Positions 33,208 through 41,048 of a DNA stretch of 64,000 bases are shown here, in pieces. The notes beneath the pieces are model-generated. The model was not told the origin of the DNA. It did no database searches and worked only from the letters and a program-made list of their open reading frames with translations. The position numbers were made by a program, and so were the translations under genes. The stretch covers positions 1 through 64,000 of the forward strand of contig DASZTG010000008.1 of the NCBI GenBank assembly GCA_035548375.1, in the 5' to 3' direction. This DNA is from JACQAP01 sp035548375. Lineage in GTDB: Bacteria; Pseudomonadota; Gammaproteobacteria; Burkholderiales; JACQAP01. Each line of letters starts with the position of its first letter. Position 1 is the first letter of the stretch.

Positions 33208-34587
33208 ATGCATCCGATCCGGACCCGGATCCTGGCCGGCGCGCTCGCAACCGGCGCCGCCCTGGCTTCGAATTTCGCCCTGGCCGACGACGACGTCACG
33301 CAATTGAAGGAACAATTGAACGAGCTGGACCAGAAAATCCGCATCCTGCAAAGGCAGCAGGAACTGGACAAGGAGGCCGCGGCCGCGCGCGCCAAGGAGA
33401 CGCCGACCGTGTCCACGGGCAAGGACGGCTTCTGGCTGAAATCCGCCGACAATTCCTACCAGATTCGCATCGGCGGCATCATCCAGGCCGACAGCCACTG
33501 GTATCCGGATTTGACCGCGCCGCCGGGCGGCACGGCGAACAATTTCCTCATGCGCAAGGTGCGACCGGTGCTCGAGGGAACCTTCCTCGACAACATCGGT
33601 TTTCGGTTGATGCCGGACTTCGGCAACGGCACCACGGTGCTGCAGGATGCCTACGTCGAATTGCGGCTGGACCGGGCGTTCAACATCCGCGCCGGCAAGT
33701 ACAAACCGCCGATCGGGCTCGAACGCCTGCAGCTCGATTCCGAAACCGAGTTCGTCGAGCGCGGCTTGCCGACCAACCTCGCGCCCAACCGTGACATCGG
33801 CGTGCAGCTGGGCGGCAGCGTTCTGTCGGATACGTTGTCGTACCAGGTCGGCGTATTCAACGGCAATACCGACAACAGCACCACTGACGGGGATACCAAC
33901 GACCAGAAGGACGTCCTGGCGCGACTGTTCGCCGAACCATTCCGCAACGGCGGCAGCTGGCTCAAGGGACTCGGCATCGGCATCGCGTACGGCACCGGTG
34001 TGCAGCAGGGCACGGTGGCGAACTCGAACCTTGCCACCTACAAGACCGTCGGGCAATTGAACTTCTTCAGCTTCAGCGCCGGAGCGTATGCAGACGGCGA
34101 ACGCACCAAGCTCTCACCACAACTCTATTACTACGTAGGGCCGTTCGGCCTGCTGGGCGAATACATCGATTCGAGCCAGAAGGTCTCCCGTGCCGCCAGC
34201 CGCCAGCAGGATTTCGATAGCCGAGCCTGGCAGGTGAACACCTACTGGGTGGTGACGGGCGAAGACGCGTCGTTCCGCAACCCGGATCCACGCCATCCTT
34301 ATTCAGGGAAGGCACCGGGGCTAGGCGCAGTCGAGCTCGTGGCCCGCTATGGCGTGCAGACTATCAACGCGTCGGCATTCGCGGGCAGCGCGACGACGCG
34401 GCTGGCGGATCCGAACGCCTCCGCCCGCGAGGCGCGCGACGCCGGCATCGGCGTGAACTGGTACTTCAATCGCAACTTCAAGATCCAGCTCAACTACGAC
34501 CAGACCGAGTTCGACGGTGGCGCCGCCGGAGGTAAGGACCAGCCGACCGAGAAGGCCGTCTTCACCCGCCTGCAGGCCAATTTCTGA
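33208..34587 (+). CDS. OprO/OprP-type porin, probably for sulfate or a related anion
   Basis: This 459-residue outer-membrane beta-barrel has a signal peptide ending NFALA, then a short coiled coil (LKEQLNELDQKIRILQRQQE) that may trimerise. The barrel part begins with YQIRIGGIIQADSHWY, and FNIRAGKYKPPIGLERL is the conserved segment of the phosphate-selective porin O/P family. It ends in phenylalanine (TRLQANF), as outer-membrane proteins do. The family name refers to phosphate, but this copy sits between two sulfate-binding protein genes, so sulfate uptake is the more likely role here. A perfect ribosome site is not evident; AAAGGGAG occurs about 10 bases upstream of the ATG. Confidence 0.87.
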   Translation: MHPIRTRILAGALATGAALASNFALADDDVTQLKEQLNELDQKIRILQRQQELDKEAAAARAKETPTVSTGKDGFWLKSADNSYQIRIGGIIQADSHWYPDLTAPPGGTANNFLMRKVRPVLEGTFLDNIGFRLMPDFGNGTTVLQDAYVELRLDRAFNIRAGKYKPPIGLERLQLDSETEFVERGLPTNLAPNRDIGVQLGGSVLSDTLSYQVGVFNGNTDNSTTDGDTNDQKDVLARLFAEPFRNGGSWLKGLGIGIAYGTGVQQGTVANSNLATYKTVGQLNFFSFSAGAYADGERTKLSPQLYYYVGPFGLLGEYIDSSQKVSRAASRQQDFDSRAWQVNTYWVVTGEDASFRNPDPRHPYSGKAPGLGAVELVARYGVQTINASAFAGSATTRLADPNASAREARDAGIGVNWYFNRNFKIQLNYDQTEFDGGAAGGKDQPTEKAVFTRLQANF

Positions 34588-34597
34588 GGGAATGCAC

Positions 34598-35608
34598 ATG
34601 CAATCGCTGAACAGGTCCATTGCAAGAATCCTGGTTGCGGCACTTCTCGTTGCGGTCGCATTGCCCCTGCGGGCCGACGTGGCGCTGCTCAACGTGTCAT
34701 ACGACCCGACGCGGGAGTTGTATCAGGAGTTCAACGCTGCCTTCGCCAAGTACTGGGAAGCGAAGGAGAAGGAAAAGGTCGTGGTCAGGCAATCCCACGG
34801 CGGCTCCGGCAAGCAGGCGCGGACCGTCATCGACGGGCTCGACGCCGACGTCGTCACATTGGCGCTTGCCTATGACGTCGACGAGATCGCGGCGAAGGGG
34901 AAGCTGCTTCCGGCCGGGTGGCAGAAGCGCCTTCCCAACAACAGCGCCCCGTACACGTCGACCATCGTCTTCCTCGTGCGCAAGGGCAATCCCAAGCACA
35001 TCAAGGACTGGGACGACATCGCCAAGCCGGGAGTTTCCGTCATTACGCCCAACCCGAAGACGTCGGGCGGTGCGCGCTGGAATTATCTCGCCGCCTGGGG
35101 CTATGCGCTGAAGGCCAGCGGCAACGACGAGGCCAAGGCACGCGACTTCGTGTCCAGGCTCTACAGGAATGTGCCGGTGCTCGATTCCGGCGCGCGCGGA
35201 GCCACCACGACTTTCGTCGAGCGCGGCATCGGCGACGTGCTGCTGGCGTGGGAGAACGAAGCCTTCCTCGCCGTCAAGGAACTCGGTCCCGGCAAGGTCG
35301 ACGTGGTCGTGCCCTCGGTCAGCATTCTCGCCGAACCACCGGTCAGCGTGGTCGACAAGGTCGCATCGAGGCATGGCACCACCAAGGTCGCACAGGCCTA
35401 CCTGGAATATCTCTACAGCGACGAGGGCCAGGACATCGCGGGCAGGAATTTCTATCGGCCTACCAACCCGAAAATCGCCGAGAAATACGCTTCGCAGTTC
35501 CCGAAGGTGGCGTTGTTCCGCGTCGACGAGGTCTTCGGCGGCTGGCAGAAGGCGCAGAAGACGCACTTCGCGGACGGCGGAGTCTTCGACCAGATTTTCC
35601 AGAAGTAA
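34598..35608 (+). CDS. sbp: Sulfate-binding periplasmic protein, copy 2
   Basis: This 336-residue paralog of the protein at 31854 has a signal peptide ending LRA. It has the same landmarks: LNVSYDPTRELYQEFN, RQSHGGSGKQARTVIDGLDA, then PNPKTSGGARWNYLAAWGY and ATTTFVERGIGDVLLAWENE. Differences are spread through the chain, so this is an old duplication and the two may differ in affinity or in thiosulfate versus sulfate. The ATG at 34598 has GAGGGA six bases upstream; another ATG two codons earlier has no room for a ribosome site. It starts 10 bases after the porin stop. Confidence 0.92.
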   Translation: MQSLNRSIARILVAALLVAVALPLRADVALLNVSYDPTRELYQEFNAAFAKYWEAKEKEKVVVRQSHGGSGKQARTVIDGLDADVVTLALAYDVDEIAAKGKLLPAGWQKRLPNNSAPYTSTIVFLVRKGNPKHIKDWDDIAKPGVSVITPNPKTSGGARWNYLAAWGYALKASGNDEAKARDFVSRLYRNVPVLDSGARGATTTFVERGIGDVLLAWENEAFLAVKELGPGKVDVVVPSVSILAEPPVSVVDKVASRHGTTKVAQAYLEYLYSDEGQDIAGRNFYRPTNPKIAEKYASQFPKVALFRVDEVFGGWQKAQKTHFADGGVFDQIFQK

Positions 35609-35658
35609 GGCGTTGCGGGTCGGCCCCCTGCGGCCCGCCTTTCATCGAGGCGCAAGAC

Positions 35659-35949
35659 ATGAGCGTACTGATCGTTGGCGGCGACTATATCGAGCCCTTG
35701 CGGCGTGAGATTGCGGCACGCGGCGTCGACACGATCCGGCACTGGAGCGGCCGCAAGCCGGGCGACTTGAAGCGGGAAGTTCCGGCGGACACGCGGTTGA
35801 TCGTCGTCCTTTGCGACTATGTGAGCCACCAGCTCGCGTTCATGCTGAAGAAGCAAGCCGGGCGTGCGCGCGTGCCGATGCTCTATTCCCGCCGCTCGGC
35901 CAGCGACTTGCGTAGCAAGCTGGAATCGCTTTTGCTCGAAAGCCAATGA
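35659..35949 (+). CDS. DUF2325 protein in the sulfate uptake cluster
   Basis: This 96-residue protein has a Rossmann-like beginning, MSVLIVGGDYIEPLRREI, then IRHWSGRKPGDLKREV, the VVLCDYVSHQLAFMLKKQA segment and a final helix. This fits DUF2325, a family of unknown function. The cysteine in VVLCDYVSH is a possible functional residue. Its stop codon overlaps the start of the EAL-like gene as ATGA, so the two are translationally coupled and may act together. Confidence 0.78.
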   Translation: MSVLIVGGDYIEPLRREIAARGVDTIRHWSGRKPGDLKREVPADTRLIVVLCDYVSHQLAFMLKKQAGRARVPMLYSRRSASDLRSKLESLLLESQ

Positions 35950-36779
35950 GCCGGCTCGACGACAAGGACGCGCTGGCGCGCATCCAGGCCGCTACCGATT
36001 ACCCGCTGGAGCGAACGGCGGACGGCTGGGTCGTCGGCCATTTCTTCGATTCCCGGCTCGCCAGCGCCTATCAGCCAGTGTTCGACCTCGTCGAGCGGCG
36101 CATCGTCGGCCATGCCGTCTACGTGCGCTGCGGTCCGGCGCCGCGGGAGAAATCTGCGGCGTCGGCAGCCTTGGGTGTCTTCGCCCTGGCAACCGACGAC
36201 CCGCTCCTCGTTCGGCTGGACCGCCTTTGCCGGACGGTCCATGCGCTCAACTATTTCGAACGGGCCCCGGACAGCCTGGCGCTTCACCTGGCGGTACAGG
36301 CGCGCCTGCTCGAAAGCGTCAAGGACGGTCATGGCCGCGCGTTCGAGCGCGTGTTGGATTTGATCGGGGTAGAAACGTCCCGCGTAGTGATCGAGATCCC
36401 GCCGGAGCTCAACCGCGATCGCCGCCTGTTCAGGCATGTGACCATGAACTATCGTTCTCGCGGCTATCGCATCGCCTTCACGCATGGCGGGCCCGCGGAC
36501 GACTGGACTGCGGAGCTCGGCAGCCTTTATCCCGACATCGTGCGGGTGTCACCGACCGCTTTGCGCCATGCCAACGCGCGGAACGTGGCCGACTCCGCCC
36601 ATCGCCTCGGCGCGGTCATCCTGGCGTCGGGCGTCGAAAGCGAGCAGGACGTCACGGCGGCGGTGAGGGCGGGGGCCGACCTGCTGCAAGGCCACTACCT
36701 CGCCGAGCCTGGACGCAACGTCGCCGGCGTCAGCAAGCAGGCGCTGCGCTGGCTACAGCATCAAGGCTGCGCCTGGTAG
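35946..36779 (+). CDS. Degenerate EAL-domain protein
   Basis: This 277-residue protein aligns by eye with cyclic di-GMP phosphodiesterase EAL domains but has lost the catalytic residues. YQPVFDLVERRIVGHAVYVR corresponds to the EAL motif with glutamate replaced by alanine. The metal-binding aspartate pair is replaced (IAFTHGGPADDW), KID becomes RVSP, and AEGVE is ASGVE. The final LLQGHYLAEP matches the QG motif. It cannot be an active phosphodiesterase, but might bind a nucleotide or a protein. It lies between DUF2325 and cysT in the sulfate cluster. No membrane segment or GGDEF domain is present. Confidence 0.8.
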   Translation: MSRLDDKDALARIQAATDYPLERTADGWVVGHFFDSRLASAYQPVFDLVERRIVGHAVYVRCGPAPREKSAASAALGVFALATDDPLLVRLDRLCRTVHALNYFERAPDSLALHLAVQARLLESVKDGHGRAFERVLDLIGVETSRVVIEIPPELNRDRRLFRHVTMNYRSRGYRIAFTHGGPADDWTAELGSLYPDIVRVSPTALRHANARNVADSAHRLGAVILASGVESEQDVTAAVRAGADLLQGHYLAEPGRNVAGVSKQALRWLQHQGCAW

Positions 36780-36785
36780 GCGTCC

Positions 36786-37622
36786 ATGCCAGCCCGATTC
36801 CAGTTCCGGCAGCACAGCGTCCTTCCCGGTTTCGGACTGTCGCTGGGCTTCACCATCCTCTACCTGAGCCTCATCGTGTTGCTGCCGTTGTCCGCTGCGT
36901 TCATTCGCACCACGGCGCTGACCTGGCCGGATTTCTGGGCCACGGTAACCACGCCCCGCGTCGTCGCGTCGTACCGCCTTACCTTCGGCGTTTCGCTGGC
37001 CGCCGCGCTGGTCAATGCAATCTTTGGATTGCTGGCGGCCTGGGTACTGGTGCGCTACAGGTTTCCGGGCAAGCGCATCGTCGATGCGCTGGTCGACCTG
37101 CCGTTTGCATTGCCCACCGCGGTGGCGGGCATCGCGCTCACCGCGCTGTATGCCTCCAACGGCTGGATCGGGCGCCTGTTCGAGCCGCTCGGCATCAAGA
37201 TCGCGTTCACCCCGCTGGGTGTGTTCGTCGCGCTGACTTTCATCGGCCTGCCGTTCGTGGTGCGCACGGTGCAGCCGGTGCTCGAAGACACGGAAGCGGA
37301 ACTGGAGGAGGCGGCCGCGACGCTCGGCGCCTCGCGCTGGCAAACCTTCGCGCGGGTGATATTCCCGACGATCCTGCCCGCGCTGCTGACGGGATTCGCG
37401 CTGGCGTTCGCGCGGGCGGTGGGTGAGTACGGCTCGGTGATCTTCATCGCCGGCAACCTGCCGATGGTCTCGGAAATCACGCCGCTCCTGATCATCACCA
37501 AGCTCGAGCAGTACGACTACGCCGGCGCCACCGCCCTGGCCGTAGTCATGCTGGTGATTTCCTTCGTGCTGCTGCTGGCCATCAACCTGCTCCAGTGCTG
37601 GAGCCGGCGCCGTGCCGCCTGA
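36786..37622 (+). CDS. cysT: Sulfate/thiosulfate ABC transporter permease CysT
   Basis: This 278-residue inner-membrane permease has six or more helices. The conserved LPFALPTAVAGIALTALY stretch is the CysT/CysU signature, and the EEAAATLGASRWQTFARVIF loop is the EAA motif contacting the ATPase. It pairs with CysW. It begins six bases after the EAL-like gene and its stop is one base before the cysW ATG. Confidence 0.94.
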   Translation: MPARFQFRQHSVLPGFGLSLGFTILYLSLIVLLPLSAAFIRTTALTWPDFWATVTTPRVVASYRLTFGVSLAAALVNAIFGLLAAWVLVRYRFPGKRIVDALVDLPFALPTAVAGIALTALYASNGWIGRLFEPLGIKIAFTPLGVFVALTFIGLPFVVRTVQPVLEDTEAELEEAAATLGASRWQTFARVIFPTILPALLTGFALAFARAVGEYGSVIFIAGNLPMVSEITPLLIITKLEQYDYAGATALAVVMLVISFVLLLAINLLQCWSRRRAA

Positions 37623-37623
37623 C

Positions 37624-38520
37624 ATGGACACCGTCGCGACCATTGCCACCACGAAGTCGACCGCACCCGGCCGCGCCCGCGCCACCCAGGAACCGGCGTG
37701 GGTCCGGCGCACGCTGATCGGGGTCGCGTTGCTCTTCCTGACGCTGTTCCTGTTCGTGCCGTTGGCATCCGTGTTCTATGAAGCGCTCAGGAAGGGCGTG
37801 GATGTGTATTTCGCGGCGCTCGTGGAGCCGGACGCGGTCTCGGCCATCGAGTTGACATTGATCACCGCCGCCATCGCCGTGCCGCTCAACCTTGTTTTCG
37901 GCGTCGCCGCGGCGTGGGCCATCGCCAAGTTCGAGTTCGTCGGCAAGAACCTGCTGATCACGCTGATCGACCTCCCGTTCTCGGTGTCGCCGGTGATCGC
38001 CGGGCTGATCTACGTGCTGATCTTTGGACTGCAGGGCTGGCTGGGTCCGTGGCTGGCGGAGCACGACACCAGGATCATCTTTGCCGTGCCCGGGATCGTG
38101 CTGGCCACGGTGTTCGTCACCTTTCCCTTCATCGCGCGCGAGTTGATTCCGCTCATGCAGGCGCAGGGGAGCGAAGAGGAGGAAGCCGCCGTCGTGCTGG
38201 GAGCCAACGGCTGGCAGACCTTCTTCCGCGTGACGCTGCCGAACATCAAGTGGGGCCTGCTGTACGGCGCCATCCTGTGCAATGCACGGGCGATGGGCGA
38301 GTTCGGCGCGGTGTCCGTGGTCTCCGGCCACATCCGCGGCGCCACGAACACCATGCCGTTGCATGTCGAGATCCTCTACAACGAGTACAACTTCGCCGCC
38401 GCCTTTGCGGTGGCCTCATTGCTGGCATTGCTGGCGCTGGTCACGCTCGCGCTCAAGAGCGTCGTCGAGGGCCACGGCACCGCCGGCCGGGAGCAGGGAC
38501 ATGACCATCGAAGTGCGTAG
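37624..38520 (+). CDS. cysW: Sulfate/thiosulfate ABC transporter permease CysW
   Basis: This 298-residue permease partner of CysT has the CysW signature DLPFSVSPVIAGLIYVLIFG and the EAA loop EEEEAAVVLGANGWQTFFRV, then NARAMGEFGAVSVVSGHIRG, which is diagnostic for CysW. The ATG at 37624 follows the cysT stop by one base. An in-frame GTG at 37612 would overlap cysT; neither has a strong ribosome site, so coupling to cysT is likely. The C-terminal tail is polar. Confidence 0.93.
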   Translation: MDTVATIATTKSTAPGRARATQEPAWVRRTLIGVALLFLTLFLFVPLASVFYEALRKGVDVYFAALVEPDAVSAIELTLITAAIAVPLNLVFGVAAAWAIAKFEFVGKNLLITLIDLPFSVSPVIAGLIYVLIFGLQGWLGPWLAEHDTRIIFAVPGIVLATVFVTFPFIARELIPLMQAQGSEEEEAAVVLGANGWQTFFRVTLPNIKWGLLYGAILCNARAMGEFGAVSVVSGHIRGATNTMPLHVEILYNEYNFAAAFAVASLLALLALVTLALKSVVEGHGTAGREQGHDHRSA

Positions 38521-39574
38521 CCTGTCCAGGCAGTTCGGAACCTTCCATGCCTTGCGGGACGTGAGCCTGCAGGTAAGGACCGGGGAGTTGCTGGCGCTGC
38601 TGGGGCCCTCCGGCTCCGGCAAGACCACGCTGCTGCGCGTGATCGCGGGCCTCGAGGTGCCCGACACCGGCCAGGTATTGTTCCAGGGCGAAGATTCGAC
38701 GGATCAGCACGCGCGCGACCGCAGGGTCGGGTTCGTCTTCCAGCACTACGCGCTATTCCGCCACATGACGATATTCGAGAACGTGGCGTTCGGACTGCGA
38801 GTACGCCCGAAGAACCTGCGGCCGCAAGAGGCGGATATTCGCGAGCGCGTCCTGAAGTTGCTGAAGCTGGTGCAGCTCGACTGGCTGGCGGATCGCTACC
38901 CGCATCAATTGTCCGGCGGACAGAGGCAGCGCATCGCGCTGGCACGCGCGCTGGCGGTCGAACCCAAGGTCCTGCTGCTCGACGAGCCGTTCGGCGCGCT
39001 CGATGCCAAGGTTCGCAAGGAATTGCGCAGCTGGCTGCGGCGATTGCATGACGACATGCACATCACCAGCGTTTTCGTGACGCATGACCAGGAAGAGGCG
39101 CTGGAAGTCGCCGATCGTGTTGTCGTCATGAACGAGGGCCGCATCGAGCAGATCGGTACGCCCGACGAGGTGTATGACCATCCGGCCGGGCCGTTCGTCT
39201 ACGAGTTCCTCGGCAACGTGAACCTGTTCCATGGACGACTGCATCAGGGGCGCGCCCTGCTCGGCGGCATCGAAGTCGATGCACCCGATCACGCGGAAGC
39301 CGTCCAGCAGCCGGCGGTGGGCTACGTGCGCCCCCATGACATCGAGATCGTCCGCGAGTCCGGCGGCGACGCGGCATTGCCTGCGCGGATCGTGCATTTG
39401 CTCGCGGTAGGCGCGGTCGTCAGGATCGAGCTGGTGCGGGAGAACGGCGAGCCTGGCCAACCGATCCAGGCCGAGATCAGCCGCGAGCGCTTTCGCGAAC
39501 TCAATCTCGTGTCGGGCGACCGGGTGTTCGTGCGTCCCCGCCGGCTGGACCTGTACCCGAGTCGGCTACACTAG
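38501..39574 (+). CDS. cysA: Sulfate/thiosulfate import ATP-binding protein CysA
   Basis: This 357-residue ABC ATPase has Walker A LLGPSGSGKTTLLRVIAG, the Q-loop FVFQHYALFRHMT, the signature LSGGQRQRIALARAL, and Walker B VLLLDEPFGALD with the H-loop VTHDQEEAL. The C-terminal domain is of the TOBE type (GYVRPHDIEI). It energises the CysT/CysW channel. The ATG overlaps the cysW end by 20 bases and is preceded by a GGGAGCAGGG purine run. Confidence 0.95.
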   Translation: MTIEVRSLSRQFGTFHALRDVSLQVRTGELLALLGPSGSGKTTLLRVIAGLEVPDTGQVLFQGEDSTDQHARDRRVGFVFQHYALFRHMTIFENVAFGLRVRPKNLRPQEADIRERVLKLLKLVQLDWLADRYPHQLSGGQRQRIALARALAVEPKVLLLDEPFGALDAKVRKELRSWLRRLHDDMHITSVFVTHDQEEALEVADRVVVMNEGRIEQIGTPDEVYDHPAGPFVYEFLGNVNLFHGRLHQGRALLGGIEVDAPDHAEAVQQPAVGYVRPHDIEIVRESGGDAALPARIVHLLAVGAVVRIELVRENGEPGQPIQAEISRERFRELNLVSGDRVFVRPRRLDLYPSRLH

Positions 39575-39601
39575 GCGCATGCAATTCCACGAAGTCCACG
39601 C

Positions 39602-39988
39602 GTGAGTGCGCAGGCGGCACTCGTGCTGTTTGCGCACGGGGCGCGCGACCCTGCGTGGGCGCTGCCCTTCGAAAAAATGGCGGCGCGGATTCGAGGCAAC
39701 CGGCCCGGGCTGCGCGTCGAGCTGGCGTTTCTCGAATCCATGCAACCAACGCTTGCAAGCGTTGCTTCCTCGCTTGCCGCCCAGGGAGTCGACCGCATCA
39801 CCCTTGTCCCGCTGTTCCTCGCCCAGGGCGGGCACCTGCGCGAGGACCTGCCGCGCCTGATTGAGGGCGTGCGGCGCGAATTGCCGATGCTGAAAATCGA
39901 CGTAACGACGGCGATCGGCGATTCCGCCGAATTGACGAACGCCATCGCGGACTGGGCGCTCGCGCAGCATTTCGCCAGCCAGGGCTGA
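39602..39988 (+). CDS. CbiX-type sirohydrochlorin chelatase
   Basis: This 128-residue single-domain chelatase of the CbiX/SirB type has the catalytic histidine in LVLFAHGARDPAW and the second conserved histidine in LFLAQGGHLREDLP. It inserts iron or cobalt into sirohydrochlorin. The neighbourhood (cysA before it, cobA further upstream) points to siroheme for sulfite reductase. The start is a GTG at 39602; no ATG is available in frame. A separate precorrin-2 dehydrogenase is not in this window. Confidence 0.87.
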   Translation: MSAQAALVLFAHGARDPAWALPFEKMAARIRGNRPGLRVELAFLESMQPTLASVASSLAAQGVDRITLVPLFLAQGGHLREDLPRLIEGVRRELPMLKIDVTTAIGDSAELTNAIADWALAQHFASQG

Positions 39989-40059
39989 TCCTCCGCCACC
40001 CAAATGCGTGCTGTTTCGCGCCGAAAGCCGCTAAAATTCAGGCTTTTGGTCGGCCTGAC

Positions 40060-40998
40060 ATGCGAGTCTTCCGGGGCATCCCGGCGCGAGCGGACGCTCC
40101 CATCGCGCTGACGATCGGCAATTTCGACGGCGTCCATCTCGGGCATCGCGCCATGCTGTCGCGCCTGCAGGACGCCGCCCGCAGCCTTGGCCTGCCGGCG
40201 GCCGTGATGACGTTCGAACCGCAGCCGCAGGAATTCTTCGCTCCCGACCAGGCGCCGGCGCGCCTGACTTCGCTGCATGAGAAGCTCGACCTTTTGCGCG
40301 GATGCGGCATCGATCGCGCGTACGTTTGCCGTTTCGACTACGCGTTCGCGCAATTGACGGCCGTCGAGTTCGTCCAGCGCATCCTGCGCGACGGGCTGGC
40401 GGCGCGATGGCTGCTGGTCGGCGACGATTTTCGCTTCGGCGCGCGCCGCGCGGGCGATTTCAGCTTGCTGAAGTCGTTGTCGGCGGCCTCGGGCTTCGAG
40501 GTCGACGCGATGACCAGCGTCGTCGCGCTGGGTGAGCGGGTCTCCAGCACGGCGATCCGCGCCAGGCTCGAGCACGGGGATTTCGCCGGCGCGCAACAAT
40601 TGCTCGGGCGTCCCTATGCGATTGCCGGCCGGGTCGTCGATGGCGACAAGCTCGGCGCGCAGCTCGGTTACCCGACGGCGAACGTGCAACTGAAGCGATT
40701 GAAGGCGCCGCTGTCGGGCATCTTCGTCGTCGAGGTGGAGGGGCTGGCGGCCCAGCCGCTGCCGGGCGTGGCGAGCCTGGGCGTGCGCCCCACGGTCAAG
40801 GATCGCGGCAGGCCGACTCTGGAAGTGCATCTGTTCGATTTCGCCGACCGAATTTATGGCAGGCGCATCGCAGTGCGTTTTTTGAAGAAGCTGCGCGACG
40901 AGCAAAAATTCGCCGGCATCGATGCGCTCGTGGCGCAAATGGACCGGGATGCCGAGCAGGCAAGGCGCTACTTCGCGCGACGCCTGGCTCGAGCATGA
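40060..40998 (+). CDS. ribF: Bifunctional riboflavin kinase / FAD synthetase
   Basis: This 312-residue two-domain enzyme makes FMN and FAD. The N-terminal adenylyltransferase has ALTIGNFDGVHLGHRAML and VGDDFRFGARRAGDF. The C-terminal riboflavin kinase has GRPYAIAGRVVDGDKLGAQL and YPTANVQL. It precedes ileS, lspA and ispH, the usual order in betaproteobacteria. A TAAAAT at 40032-40037 may be its -10. No FMN riboswitch is visible. Confidence 0.95.
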   Translation: MRVFRGIPARADAPIALTIGNFDGVHLGHRAMLSRLQDAARSLGLPAAVMTFEPQPQEFFAPDQAPARLTSLHEKLDLLRGCGIDRAYVCRFDYAFAQLTAVEFVQRILRDGLAARWLLVGDDFRFGARRAGDFSLLKSLSAASGFEVDAMTSVVALGERVSSTAIRARLEHGDFAGAQQLLGRPYAIAGRVVDGDKLGAQLGYPTANVQLKRLKAPLSGIFVVEVEGLAAQPLPGVASLGVRPTVKDRGRPTLEVHLFDFADRIYGRRIAVRFLKKLRDEQKFAGIDALVAQMDRDAEQARRYFARRLARA

Positions 40999-41048
40999 CC
41001 CAACGCGAAGACATGGCTTGAACATCGATTGGATTGCGGACTACCAGA

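Noticed and set aside
40999..41048. A T-box leader upstream of ileS.
   Set aside because: Only 50 bases separate ribF and ileS, too short, and T-boxes are not expected in this group.
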